DNA of 56,724 nucleotides from Methylovulum psychrotolerans (GTDB lineage: Bacteria > Pseudomonadota > Gammaproteobacteria > Methylococcales > Methylomonadaceae). Every line of letters starts with the position of its first letter. Positions within the stretch are counted from its first letter, which is position 1. The notes beneath the pieces are model-generated. The model ran no database searches, had not been told where the DNA came from, and saw only the letters and a list, made by a program, of their open reading frames with translations. Shown piece by piece: positions 1-7,300 of the stretch. The position numbers and the translations under genes are program-made. The stretch spans positions 194,622-251,345 of the forward strand of contig NZ_PGFZ01000003.1 of assembly GCF_002923755.1 (NCBI RefSeq), read 5' to 3'.

Positions 1-5
1 CCGAA

Positions 6-125
6 TTGCTTGGTGACCATAGCGAGCGTGAACCACCCGACCCCATCCCGAACTCGGAAGTGAAACCGCTTAGCGCCGATGATAGTGTGGCAGTTTGCCA
101 TGCGAAAGTAGGGAATCGCCAAGCT
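6..125 (+). rRNA. rrf: 5S ribosomal RNA
   Basis: The stretch reads as a complete bacterial 5S rRNA. It contains the conserved CCCGAACTCGGAAGTGAAAC block around 47-66, the GCGCCGATGATAGTGTGG loop, and GCGAAAGTAGG near the 3' end. The terminal stem pairs GCTTGG at 9-13 with CCAAGC at 119-124. It is followed directly by a strong terminator, so it is probably the last gene of an rRNA operon whose 16S and 23S genes lie to the left of the window. The exact ends are uncertain by one or two bases. Confidence 0.95.
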
Positions 126-134
126 CCTAAACGA

Positions 135-167
135 AAGCCCCAACCTGACGGTTGGGGCTTTTTTTTT
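135..167 (+). terminator. Rho-independent terminator of the rRNA operon
   Basis: A 12-bp perfect stem AAAGCCCCAACC / GGTTGGGGCTTT with a TGAC loop is followed by a run of T. It lies about ten bases after the 5S gene and would end rRNA operon transcription. Confidence 0.93.
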
Positions 168-194
168 GCCTGCGGTTTTGCCGCTTGTTAGGAT

Positions 195-237
195 CGTGCA
201 TAAAATTAAGTCGGCGTTCCATTGCAACTCAGCGTGT
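195..237 (+). repeat. Partial copy of an interspersed repeat (family A)
   Basis: The core ATTAAGTCGGCGTTCCATT with flanking GTGCATAAA and CAGCGTGT recurs at 38952 and, slightly diverged, at 10861. Here only this end of the element is recognisable. The rest of the 170-444 gap holds no gene that I can see. Confidence 0.7.
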
Positions 238-444
238 CCGGCCCCGCCTCTGGGTCCCTGAGTGGAGCCAAAAAGCCGCACCCTTCACCCATTTCAGCGA
301 AATCGATAATCAAGTAACACGGTTCTTAAGCTAACAACGCAAGGTTAATGCTCTCGGTAAAGGTCTTCAGCAATTGCTTGATAGCTATAAGGCCGACTTT
401 TCGTTAGCGTTGGATTCTATAATTGAATATCCGCAGCTAACAGG

Positions 445-2235
445 CTATTTGTTTGATGAAGCAATAAAAGTACATAGCCGATCAATTTGTTTATTTAAAT
501 CAAGCACGGTTAAGTCGGCAGGGTAATGCTCAACGTAGTATTTTGCAACTTTCACTTTATTGGCTGCTCTTATATTTGATATTTTAGAGGGGGGCTTTGA
601 AGAATCTGTATTTTTTTCATATTCAAGTAAGTTCGACCATTGGCTTTTTTGTAAAAGCTGAGCAGCACTCGGATGTATTGCCTTAACGCTGGATTCAATT
701 TTCTCAGGATCTAAATAGTTTTCTATTTCCCGGCCTTCGGTGATCCAAGTAAAGCCTGGCCCCTTGTCAAACTCTGCTTTTAATCGTTGTTTTGTCGAAT
801 TTAAGCGGGCATGAGGGTCGGATTTATCGCTATCAAATAGAATGACTGCATTTCGGTTAAGTTTTCTAACGGAGACAAAATCATCAATGCTATCTGATAA
901 TTCATCCTGATCCACTCCTGTTAAATGACTGAACAGTCGTCCACCATAAAACATGATTGAATAATCAATGCCTTCGGTTAAATTGGTATTTTTAGATGTT
1001 AACCAATAGTTTAAGTAAATTCTATCTGATGGCCCTTCTACCCAAATAATGCAGTTGGTTTGCAAGATATCCGATGCTTTGTAACCTAAATCATTACAAA
1101 TAGCCGAGCGTTGCTGCGTACTGGATATAGCTTCTACTTGAGAAGCTCCGTTAAACTGGGTGACGTGAAAAATTTCTGCTTCTACGGCATCTAAAAGGTG
1201 TGCCGAATGGGTTGTGAAGAAATATTGGTTACTGGTTTCTTCTGATAAGTATTTGATTAATTTTCTTTGCAATAATGGATGTAAATGCAGTTCTGGCTCT
1301 TCTACGCAGACAATGGTTTCATCTAATAATGTCGCAGCGGCCGCGATAATAATGACTTCATGAATGCCAGTCCCTAAGGATTCAAGAGGCAATATTTTAT
1401 TATCCATCTCCACTAAGATCATTTGTCGGTCATGTGGGATTTCAATCCTAGCCGTTGGGTTGCTTAAGACATTCTGCAAAAAATGGTTAATGGCAATAAA
1501 TTTTTCTTTATGTCTTTGTTCTGACAGTAAAGGGTTTTGTATTTGGGCCAATTTTTCAATGATACCTTCGCCGCTAAAATCAGATGCCTGGCTTCCTGCG
1601 GCTCCGATTTTTCTGATGGCTGGGATTATTTCAACATTTGGCAATGATTTTGGTGTAACTGATAAAATTTTAAGTATTTTTTCTATACCAATAAAGTCTT
1701 CTTGCCAATCATTTATATTTATGTGAGATTTATCTGTAATATCGTGCCAAAGTTGTTGCCATTCATGCGGTTCCATTAAGGCTTTTATCTCATTTGTATT
1801 GCTTGTTTCTAATAGAAATTCATTTTTTTTAATCCTTTCAATTGTGTATGTAAACCAAATGGTTCCATTATTATCATATAGATAGTTAAGCAGCTTTTCC
1901 AACTCTGGCGTATGTCGGAGTTGTTTGTCTCTCATGTAACTATTAATTTCATTTTTAAATATGGGAAAAGATATTCTGTGTATTGATTTTAAGGCAGAAA
2001 AATGAAAATCAATTTCATTAAACGTAGTTTTTTTGGTGTTGTAAGCTATTGGATGGCTAAGTTTAGCGATCTTAGAAAGAAAATAAGGATAATGGTGAGC
2101 AAGAAAATTTATTATATTCGACTTGCCAACATTGTTTTGCCCAATAATAAAATTAATTTTTTTCAGCGGTCCTATTTTTACTAAATCATTCCCAAAGCTT
2201 CTATAACCAGAAAAGCCAAAGCCATTTAACAACAT
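445..2235 (-). CDS. OLD-family ATP-dependent endonuclease (AAA ATPase plus TOPRIM)
   Basis: The 596-residue protein starts with an ABC/SMC-type ATPase: Walker A GQNNVGKSN near residue 32, a signature-like LGTGIHEV near 290 and Walker B IVCVEEPELHLHP near 310, followed by the TTHSAHLLD switch. A C-terminal TOPRIM domain begins at CIIWVEGPSDRIYL (catalytic Glu) and has the acidic ILFDSDKSD motif. OLD-family proteins are nucleases, some of them anti-phage (for example GajA of Gabija or the P2 Old protein). No UvrD-like GajB partner lies beside it, so this is a solitary class 1-like OLD gene. The start is supported by AGGA seven bases upstream. The gene is clearly AT-richer than its GC-rich neighbours, suggesting horizontal acquisition next to the rRNA operon. 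The family call is firm; a defence role is inference. Confidence 0.88.
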   Translation of the reverse strand: MLLNGFGFSGYRSFGNDLVKIGPLKKINFIIGQNNVGKSNIINFLAHHYPYFLSKIAKLSHPIAYNTKKTTFNEIDFHFSALKSIHRISFPIFKNEINSYMRDKQLRHTPELEKLLNYLYDNNGTIWFTYTIERIKKNEFLLETSNTNEIKALMEPHEWQQLWHDITDKSHININDWQEDFIGIEKILKILSVTPKSLPNVEIIPAIRKIGAAGSQASDFSGEGIIEKLAQIQNPLLSEQRHKEKFIAINHFLQNVLSNPTARIEIPHDRQMILVEMDNKILPLESLGTGIHEVIIIAAAATLLDETIVCVEEPELHLHPLLQRKLIKYLSEETSNQYFFTTHSAHLLDAVEAEIFHVTQFNGASQVEAISSTQQRSAICNDLGYKASDILQTNCIIWVEGPSDRIYLNYWLTSKNTNLTEGIDYSIMFYGGRLFSHLTGVDQDELSDSIDDFVSVRKLNRNAVILFDSDKSDPHARLNSTKQRLKAEFDKGPGFTWITEGREIENYLDPEKIESSVKAIHPSAAQLLQKSQWSNLLEYEKNTDSSKPPSKISNIRAANKVKVAKYYVEHYPADLTVLDLNKQIDRLCTFIASSNK

Positions 2236-2375
2236 CGTCGAATCCTAAGTAGCACTATTTACATCTATTAATTTGTTAGGGTAATTATAGCGGGTATGGC
2301 ATCAGCTTGTTTAAGATTGTAAGAACCAAATATCTTATGTTTTAGTGTTTAATCCAGTGGATGAGACGTTGACAA

Positions 2376-3368
2376 TTAATCAACATCTGATTCCTCTAAC
2401 AAAAACCGCCGCTGTATCACGCTAACCACCGCCCCGGTCGGATCGGGTGGGGTGTAGTGCCACGGCTCGAAGGTATCGCCCAGTAATTTCGCCGCGCCAT
2501 AGCTGATGAGGCCGCCGACGATTTGGCGGTGGTAGCATTCGGTGGCGGTGTTGCTGAGGTCTACTAACAGGGGTTTGCCTGTAAAGGCTGCTTCTGAACA
2601 CATGGATAAGGAGTCGCCAGTGACGACGAACAGGTCGGCGTGGGCGAGTAGGGCGTGGTAGAAGTTGTCGGCGAGGTGTTGCCAGTCGAAGGCTTGGTAG
2701 GGGATGCCGTCCAGTCCGGCCAGTAGGGCGTTTAGGGCGGGGGCGGGGGTGCGGCGGCTGTTGGTGATGATTAAGCTGCCGCCTAGGGTTTTGCTGATGG
2801 CGGCAACCCGTGTGGCTAAGCGTTGGGCGTGGTCTTCGGTGAAGCCGTCGCAGTAGCGGGTGTTGCCGCCGACCAGCAGGGCGATAAGCGGGCGGGGCAG
2901 GGTGTTGAAGTAGGCGGCGTGTTGCTGGCGGGCGAGGCGTAAGTTGTCTTGGCTGAGTTGGTGCGGTACGCCGATCAGGGTAACGATATTGTCGCCCGCC
3001 AGTTGCGGCGAGGCGATCAGGTCGTATTCGGCCAGCCTGGGGTGGTGTTCGTCGGGTAAAATGGAAGCTAGGTAAATGGTGACTAATTGTCCGGCAAACA
3101 ATGGGCGTAAGTCGGCGATGGCGGCGGTGGTCTCTTCGCCGGTGCCGCTGATGATCAGCAAGGGCGTGGCGGTATTGCCTTGGGTTTCATGCCGATAGCG
3201 TTGCTGTAAGTGCCGTCCATAAGTGCGGCTAGGCGCTTCAGGTAGGGGGATGAGTTGGTAGCCATAGCCGAGGCGTTCCGCCAAACCGATACGCGCGTGC
3301 AGTTCGCCTGTGTAGGTGCTGTCCACGACCCAGACCAGCGGTTTGGCCTTATTGGGATTGCTTGTCAT
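2376..3368 (-). CDS. Mitochondrial fission ELM1-like protein (DUF1022)
   Basis: The 330-residue protein matches the ELM1/DUF1022 family. It has an N-terminal WVVDSTYTGE segment, a middle RPLIALLVGGNTRYC motif and a glycosyltransferase-like C-terminal part with VVTGDSLSMCSEAAFTGKPL. In plants ELM1 takes part in mitochondrial fission. Bacterial homologues are uncharacterised and look like GT-B-fold glycosyltransferases. The gene overlaps the upstream flavoprotein gene by 20 bp, so the two are almost certainly cotranscribed. The role here is unknown; the family assignment is from memory of conserved motifs. Confidence 0.75.
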   Translation of the reverse strand: MTSNPNKAKPLVWVVDSTYTGELHARIGLAERLGYGYQLIPLPEAPSRTYGRHLQQRYRHETQGNTATPLLIISGTGEETTAAIADLRPLFAGQLVTIYLASILPDEHHPRLAEYDLIASPQLAGDNIVTLIGVPHQLSQDNLRLARQQHAAYFNTLPRPLIALLVGGNTRYCDGFTEDHAQRLATRVAAISKTLGGSLIITNSRRTPAPALNALLAGLDGIPYQAFDWQHLADNFYHALLAHADLFVVTGDSLSMCSEAAFTGKPLLVDLSNTATECYHRQIVGGLISYGAAKLLGDTFEPWHYTPPDPTGAVVSVIQRRFLLEESDVD

Positions 3369-4332
3369 GGTCTTGTCCCCGTTCGCTCAAATCCTGTGCG
3401 GCCTTCGCGCCCTCGGCGATGGCATTGACGACTGACTTATGCCGTGCGTTGGCGACATCGCCGATGGCATACACCCACGGTAGGTTGGTGCGTTGCGCGG
3501 CATCGGTTTGGATATAACCGTGCTCGGTCGCCAAGCCGTCTAAGGCGCTCAAGCCTGTCAAGCTATCGGTATTGGCGGTAAAGCCCAGCCGGGCAAAAAT
3601 CCGTGCTACGGTGATGCTGCCGCCTTGGCTTAAGGCTAGGGTAACGCCGTGCGGATGGCTGTGGAAAGCGGTCACTTGGGTGTGGGTGCGTTCTTGTATC
3701 TGGCCTAGGCCGATGTATTTTTGTACGGCTTGGCGCACCGCCGCGCGGGCTTTGGGGACGGTGCGGACTACGAGTTGGACGTAAGCTCCGGCTTGGGCGG
3801 CATCTTGGGCGGTCAGGTAGGCGTTATCGCCGCCGCCGATAACCGCGACAGATTTACCTGCTAGGGCATCGGGCGGTAGCAAGTGGTCAAAGGGAAAGGT
3901 GCTGATTAGCCCGGCTGCGGCGGCGAAGCCGGGCAGGGGCGCGAAAACTTCTAGGCCTAAGGTGCGCACCCCGGTGGCGATGACGATGGCGCAAAAGTTA
4001 AGTGTGTACGGCTGGTCGGCTTGCCGGACGGTGGCGGTAAAGCCGTGGGCGGTGGCGGTCAGTGCCAGCAGTTGGGCAGAGTAGATAATGTCTATGGTTT
4101 CTTGGCGGATATGGGCGGCGTAAAGCGCGGCCAGTTCCGCCCCCGTTTTGTCGGGCATCCCTAGCACCCAGCGGTTGACGCGGTGCAAATCCCGCAGTTG
4201 CCCGCCCAGTTGGGGGTGTTGTTCGATGATAACGGGTGTGTAGTTGAGGTGTTTAAGCCACAACGCACAGGCCATGCCCGCCACGCCGCCGCCGATAATG
4301 GCGACTTTTGCCGATGTAGAAGCGTTAACCAT
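3349..4332 (-). CDS. FAD/NAD(P)-dependent oxidoreductase, thioredoxin-reductase-like
   Basis: Two dinucleotide-binding Rossmann motifs are visible: GGGVAGMACALWL near residue 14 (FAD) and GGGDNAYLTAQDAA near 165 (NADPH), with a C-terminal YAIGDVAN motif that binds FAD. Length (327 residues) and layout match the thioredoxin reductase / ferredoxin-NADP reductase class. The redox CxxC of true thioredoxin reductase, expected just before the second Rossmann motif, is absent, so it probably passes electrons to another acceptor. It is the first gene of a two-gene unit with the ELM1-like gene. The start ATG is followed by a polar segment and then the Rossmann strand, and no signal peptide is seen. 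Confidence 0.85.
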   Translation of the reverse strand: MVNASTSAKVAIIGGGVAGMACALWLKHLNYTPVIIEQHPQLGGQLRDLHRVNRWVLGMPDKTGAELAALYAAHIRQETIDIIYSAQLLALTATAHGFTATVRQADQPYTLNFCAIVIATGVRTLGLEVFAPLPGFAAAAGLISTFPFDHLLPPDALAGKSVAVIGGGDNAYLTAQDAAQAGAYVQLVVRTVPKARAAVRQAVQKYIGLGQIQERTHTQVTAFHSHPHGVTLALSQGGSITVARIFARLGFTANTDSLTGLSALDGLATEHGYIQTDAAQRTNLPWVYAIGDVANARHKSVVNAIAEGAKAAQDLSERGQDHDKQSQ

Positions 4333-4729
4333 AAGCCGTCAATACTGCCCGTCTGGCAGGCAGTCTGTGCCTACAACAGCCCGTAGGCAGGTTTTGGCGG
4401 TCGGTAACATAGCGGCTCCTGGGTGGTTAACGTTGGGTGGCGGCTGAACTCCCAACACTTTACCTGAAATTTGCGCGTAAGCAAATAAAACCGCCGCTGT
4501 TGATTGGGTTTTGTTGTTTGTGCGGATTTATCTTGGATGGCTTGGCGTAATAAGAAGGGGTGGGGTTTGGCCGTTGGGTTGCGGGGGGTACTTGATGTTC
4601 ACATCTTTAATACTAACGCTCTCTATGGTATAGATGCCGCCGCTAAATTAAGCAACACCGATGACAGCCCACCCTGAAATTCTTAGACAAAGCCATGTGC
4701 ATCAACGCTAAGCCGCAGCAACAAGCCAT
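4333..4729. other. Intergenic stretch without a recognisable gene
   Basis: About 400 bp between the flavoprotein start and the broken parE. Short open frames in this stretch are not supported by codon pattern or similarity. A small inverted repeat, TGCCTACAACAGCCCGTAGGCA, lies at 4369-4390. Nothing else is evident. Confidence 0.5.
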
Positions 4730-5012
4730 TTATAAATGGGCTTCTATGTCCATTCTTTGATGAAGAATACGCACTATTTCAATAAGGTTTATATCCACTT
4801 CACGGGTGTTTACCTAGTTGATATTTACGGTAGCCCCTGCGTATTTCGCTGCAATCATGGCCTTTTAGGTGATCGCTTGCCAAAACATGAAATGACCTGT
4901 CAAGAGCCGTTAAATAAAAATCCCTTTGTTGCTTTCCCCAATTATTTTGGGTATACCTACCAATGGCCTTAAGGTCGGATTTTGCTTTATTCGTCAGCTC
5001 AAAACCTGACAT
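4730..5012 (-). pseudogene. parE: Frameshifted ParE/RelE-type toxin gene
   Basis: The first 70 codons (5012 down to 4800) encode a normal ParE start: LTNKAKSDLKAIGRYTQNNW, then RRGYRKYQLGKH, ending early at a TGA. In another frame immediately downstream the typical ParE C-terminus continues, REVDINLIEIVRILHQRMDI then EAHL and a stop at 4730-4732. ParE toxins normally run about 95-100 residues, with a final beta-strand carrying this ILHQRMD motif. A few residues usually found between GKH and the last strand are also missing, so a small deletion that shifted the frame is likely. The gene overlaps the ParD gene by one base. The toxin is probably inactive. Confidence 0.85.
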
Positions 5013-5257
5013 TAGTTACTGCTTTCTTCGTCTAGCTCAGCTATTAAGCTGTTTAGGGAATAATCAGCCCTGCCGCTTGCTTCGCCTTCTATGAGCGCTT
5101 TTTGTAGGGCGGCTAGTTTTAATTCCCGTTCTTCTAGCAACCGCAAACCAGCACGGATGGTTTCACTGGCTGAGCCATAGCGTCCGTCATGAATTTGTTT
5201 GGCGATAAATTGTTCAAAATGCGTGCCTATGGACACACTGGTATTTTTTTGCTGCAT
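5012..5257 (-). CDS. parD: ParD-family ribbon-helix-helix antitoxin
   Basis: The 81-residue protein has the ParD layout: an N-terminal beta-strand TSVSIGTHFEQFI and the RYGSASETIRAGLRLLEERE helix pair, which together form an RHH DNA-binding fold, then an acidic C-terminal toxin-binding tail. A GGAG Shine-Dalgarno lies about ten bases before the ATG. It sits directly upstream of and overlaps the parE gene, which is frameshifted, so the antitoxin survives without an intact partner. ParD usually autorepresses its operon. An imperfect TACCA...TGGTA inverted repeat at 5278-5302 is a candidate operator. Confidence 0.9.
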   Translation of the reverse strand: MQQKNTSVSIGTHFEQFIAKQIHDGRYGSASETIRAGLRLLEERELKLAALQKALIEGEASGRADYSLNSLIAELDEESSN

Positions 5258-5277
5258 AGCCTTTATCTCCCACTAAG

Positions 5278-5302
5278 TACCAATAAATAATAGTAAATGG
5301 TA
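5278..5302. promoter_or_regulatory. Possible ParD operator
   Basis: An AT-rich inverted repeat with TACCA and TGGTA arms lies about 20 bp upstream of parD, where the autoregulatory site of ParD systems is expected. Arms are short, so this is tentative. Confidence 0.3.
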
Positions 5303-5418
5303 TTCTGCTGGTAAGCAAGATATTAAAAAAGGGTTGGCCATTTTACAAGCCGCTTAGACCTTATCGGTTTACTGGTGTATAAAAGCCCTCGGCAAAAGCT
5401 AAACGCTTTTGCGGGCCA

Positions 5419-5922
5419 TCACTCCGGCGGTGTTTCCAAAGCCACATCCACCCGCCATTGCAAGGGCTTGGTTTTGGCCATGGCTGCCCATAATTGCGCG
5501 TAGCTTTGCTGTAATAACGGGTGCTGTAAGTCGGGGGCGATTTCCGCCAACGGTTCCAGAACAAAGGCATAGCGTTCTATATCGGGGCGGGGCAGTTGCA
5601 GGCTGTCGTCGTTGATGACGGTGTCGCCGTAGAGCAGCAAATCCAGGTCTAACGTCCGCGCCGAGAATTTTTGGCTGTCCGCCGGGCGGCCATGGGCAAA
5701 TTCCAGTTTCCGCAACAGTTGGGCGATGGTGTGGACATCCAATTCGGAATTGAAACCGACCACCAGATTATAAAAGGGTGCGCCGGGAAAGCCCACCGCG
5801 TCGGCTTCATAAACACTGGACACCACCAGTTCGCCGAACAGGTGTTGCAACGCCTGCACCCCCGCCGCGATATGTTTATTGCGTTCGATATTGCTGCCGA
5901 TGCTGATATAACCGATGGTCAT
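5419..5922 (-). CDS. folK: 2-amino-4-hydroxy-6-hydroxymethyldihydropteridine diphosphokinase (HPPK)
   Basis: The enzyme transfers pyrophosphate from ATP to 6-hydroxymethyl-dihydropterin in folate synthesis. The family motifs are clear: YISIGSNIERN at the N-terminus, YNLVVGF in the middle, the metal- and ATP-binding RTLDLDLLLYGD near residue 88, and LPRPDIERYAFVLEPL. Its 167 residues are usual for FolK. The start codon overlaps the end of folB by four bases, so the two folate genes are translationally coupled. Cytosolic; no anomalies. Confidence 0.96.
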   Translation of the reverse strand: MTIGYISIGSNIERNKHIAAGVQALQHLFGELVVSSVYEADAVGFPGAPFYNLVVGFNSELDVHTIAQLLRKLEFAHGRPADSQKFSARTLDLDLLLYGDTVINDDSLQLPRPDIERYAFVLEPLAEIAPDLQHPLLQQSYAQLWAAMAKTKPLQWRVDVALETPPE

Positions 5923-6278
5923 GTGCTTTTTACTCCCCGTTCGATGGTGATGCCGACATCAATGCCGCTGCCTATCGCGCCTTTTTTATTGAGGGTGATT
6001 TTTACCCACGGCACGGCAAATTCACCGAGGATCAGCTCGGCAATTTCTGAAATCAGCCGCTCCACCAGAAAAAATTCGCTGGCTTGGACAAAGCTGATGA
6101 TGCGGTCGGAGACGGTCTTATAGTCTAAGGCATAGCGGATGTCGTCGGTGTCCGCCGCTTTGGCAATGTCAAAAGCCATTTCAATATCTAAAATCACGGT
6201 TTGCCGTTGCTGCCGTTCCCAATCATAAATGCCGATCAGGGTATCAATTTTAAGGCCGCCTAAAAAAACGATGTCCAT
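5919..6278 (-). CDS. folB: Dihydroneopterin aldolase
   Basis: At 119 residues this has the FolB length and motifs: an N-terminal MDIVFLGGLKIDTLIGIYDWER, the SDRIISFVQASEFFLVERL segment carrying the catalytic-site Glu, and a C-terminal VKITLNKKGAI carrying the conserved Lys. It cleaves dihydroneopterin to the 6-hydroxymethyl pterin that FolK then uses. The pair folB-folK overlaps by 4 bp and faces away from dedA. Confidence 0.95.
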   Translation of the reverse strand: MDIVFLGGLKIDTLIGIYDWERQQRQTVILDIEMAFDIAKAADTDDIRYALDYKTVSDRIISFVQASEFFLVERLISEIAELILGEFAVPWVKITLNKKGAIGSGIDVGITIERGVKST

Positions 6279-6457
6279 ATTTAAGGTTCCGCGTGGTCTG
6301 CTAAAAAGCCGCTAGTATCGGGGAAATGCACGGGGTGTACAAGTTTACTTTTTGGGGGCTTGGCGCTGACTCAGCGTCTAAAACCATCAATAACACGCCC
6401 TTCGCCTTAAAGTGCTAAAATCGCGCTTTTTTACGGTCGCCATTACAGGAAACGCAC

Positions 6458-7057
6458 ATGCTACACGAAGTCATCAATTGGCTTGTCACTACCATCGGCT
6501 CTATGGGTTATACGGGCATTTTTTTGCTGATGGCGATGGAGAGTTCGGTCATCCCCATCCCTAGCGAAATTATTATGCCGCCTGCCGGGTATTTGGTGCA
6601 TGAGGGCAAAATGAATATGGCGCTGGTGATTGTTAGCGGCACCTTGGGCAGTCTGTTCGGGGCTTACGTCAATTACTTTGCCGCGCATTGGCTGGGCCGG
6701 CCTTTGTTGGTGAAATATGGCCATTATGTGCTGATCCGTGAAGAGACTTTAGTACGGGTTGAGCGCTATTTTGCCGAGCATGGCGAGATTTCCACTTTTA
6801 TAGGCCGCTTGTTGCCCGTTATCCGCCATCTGATTTCCATACCCGCTGGTTTGGCGGGCATGAACCACCTCAAGTTTTCCCTCTATACCTTACTGGGGGC
6901 GTTTCTTTGGGTGACTATCCTCACCTTTGTCGGGTATTTTCTGGGGGAAAACCAAGCGTTGATTGCGCAGTATTCGCATCAGATTGTCTTAGGGCTGTTG
7001 GTGTTTAGCGCCATCTTGGTGGCGGTGTATTGGCAGGTAAAGGTGAAGGTTAATTGA
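6458..7057 (+). CDS. DedA-family membrane protein
   Basis: The 199-residue protein belongs to the DedA/VTT family of inner-membrane transporters, some of which recycle undecaprenyl phosphate or polar lipids. Visible family marks are the re-entrant loop segment ESSVIPIPSEIIMPPAGYL with its conserved Glu and Pro residues, and GRLLPVIRHLISIPAG with the essential Arg residues. Several hydrophobic helices follow, ending in a Lys-rich tail. The ATG lies after an AGGAAACGC ribosome-binding region. A 27-bp perfect hairpin follows right after the stop. Confidence 0.93.
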   Translation: MLHEVINWLVTTIGSMGYTGIFLLMAMESSVIPIPSEIIMPPAGYLVHEGKMNMALVIVSGTLGSLFGAYVNYFAAHWLGRPLLVKYGHYVLIREETLVRVERYFAEHGEISTFIGRLLPVIRHLISIPAGLAGMNHLKFSLYTLLGAFLWVTILTFVGYFLGENQALIAQYSHQIVLGLLVFSAILVAVYWQVKVKVN

Positions 7058-7064
7058 TCTAATA

Positions 7065-7129
7065 GCGTTAAACCGCTCATGCTTCGACAAGGTTCTCCTG
7101 AGCTTGTCGAAGCATGAGCGGTTTAACGC
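7065..7129. repeat. 27-bp perfect hairpin after dedA (REP-like, possible terminator)
   Basis: Arms at 7065-7091 and 7103-7129 are perfectly complementary over 27 bp around an 11-base loop. The inner part (CTTCGACAAG...CTTGTCGAAG) resembles a dispersed repeat motif seen in many bacteria, and related fragments occur here at 46791. It has no T-run, so it may act as an mRNA 3' end stabiliser rather than a classical terminator. Confidence 0.85.
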
Positions 7130-7231
7130 ACATCCCCATACGAACAGTTTTGCGTACGTCACCACACCATGCCAATGCGCTAAGCTCTCTGTTTTGCATT
7201 CCCCATCTTAGCGCAACATCTTACGCCGGGC

Positions 7232-7260
7232 CTTGAAAATTATCAGCTCGCCCCCACATT
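7232..7260 (+). promoter_or_regulatory. Sigma-32 type heat-shock promoter of htpG
   Basis: CTTGAAA at 7232-7238 and CCCCACATT at 7252-7260 are separated by 13 bases. This closely matches the RpoH consensus CTTGAAA-N11-16-CCCCATnT, and the -10 element lies about 40 bp before the htpG ATG. That agrees with the known heat-shock control of htpG. Confidence 0.85.
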
Positions 7261-7300
7261 GGGGTTGTCTATATTTTATAACCATCGGGAATTATCAAAC

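Noticed and set aside
445-2235. Gabija system
   Set aside because: The ATPase-TOPRIM protein resembles GajA in layout but no GajB helicase gene is adjacent.
7259-7300. TTG start extending HtpG by 14 residues
   Set aside because: The conserved HtpG N-terminus begins at ATG 7301, and the extension overlaps the sigma-32 -10 element.
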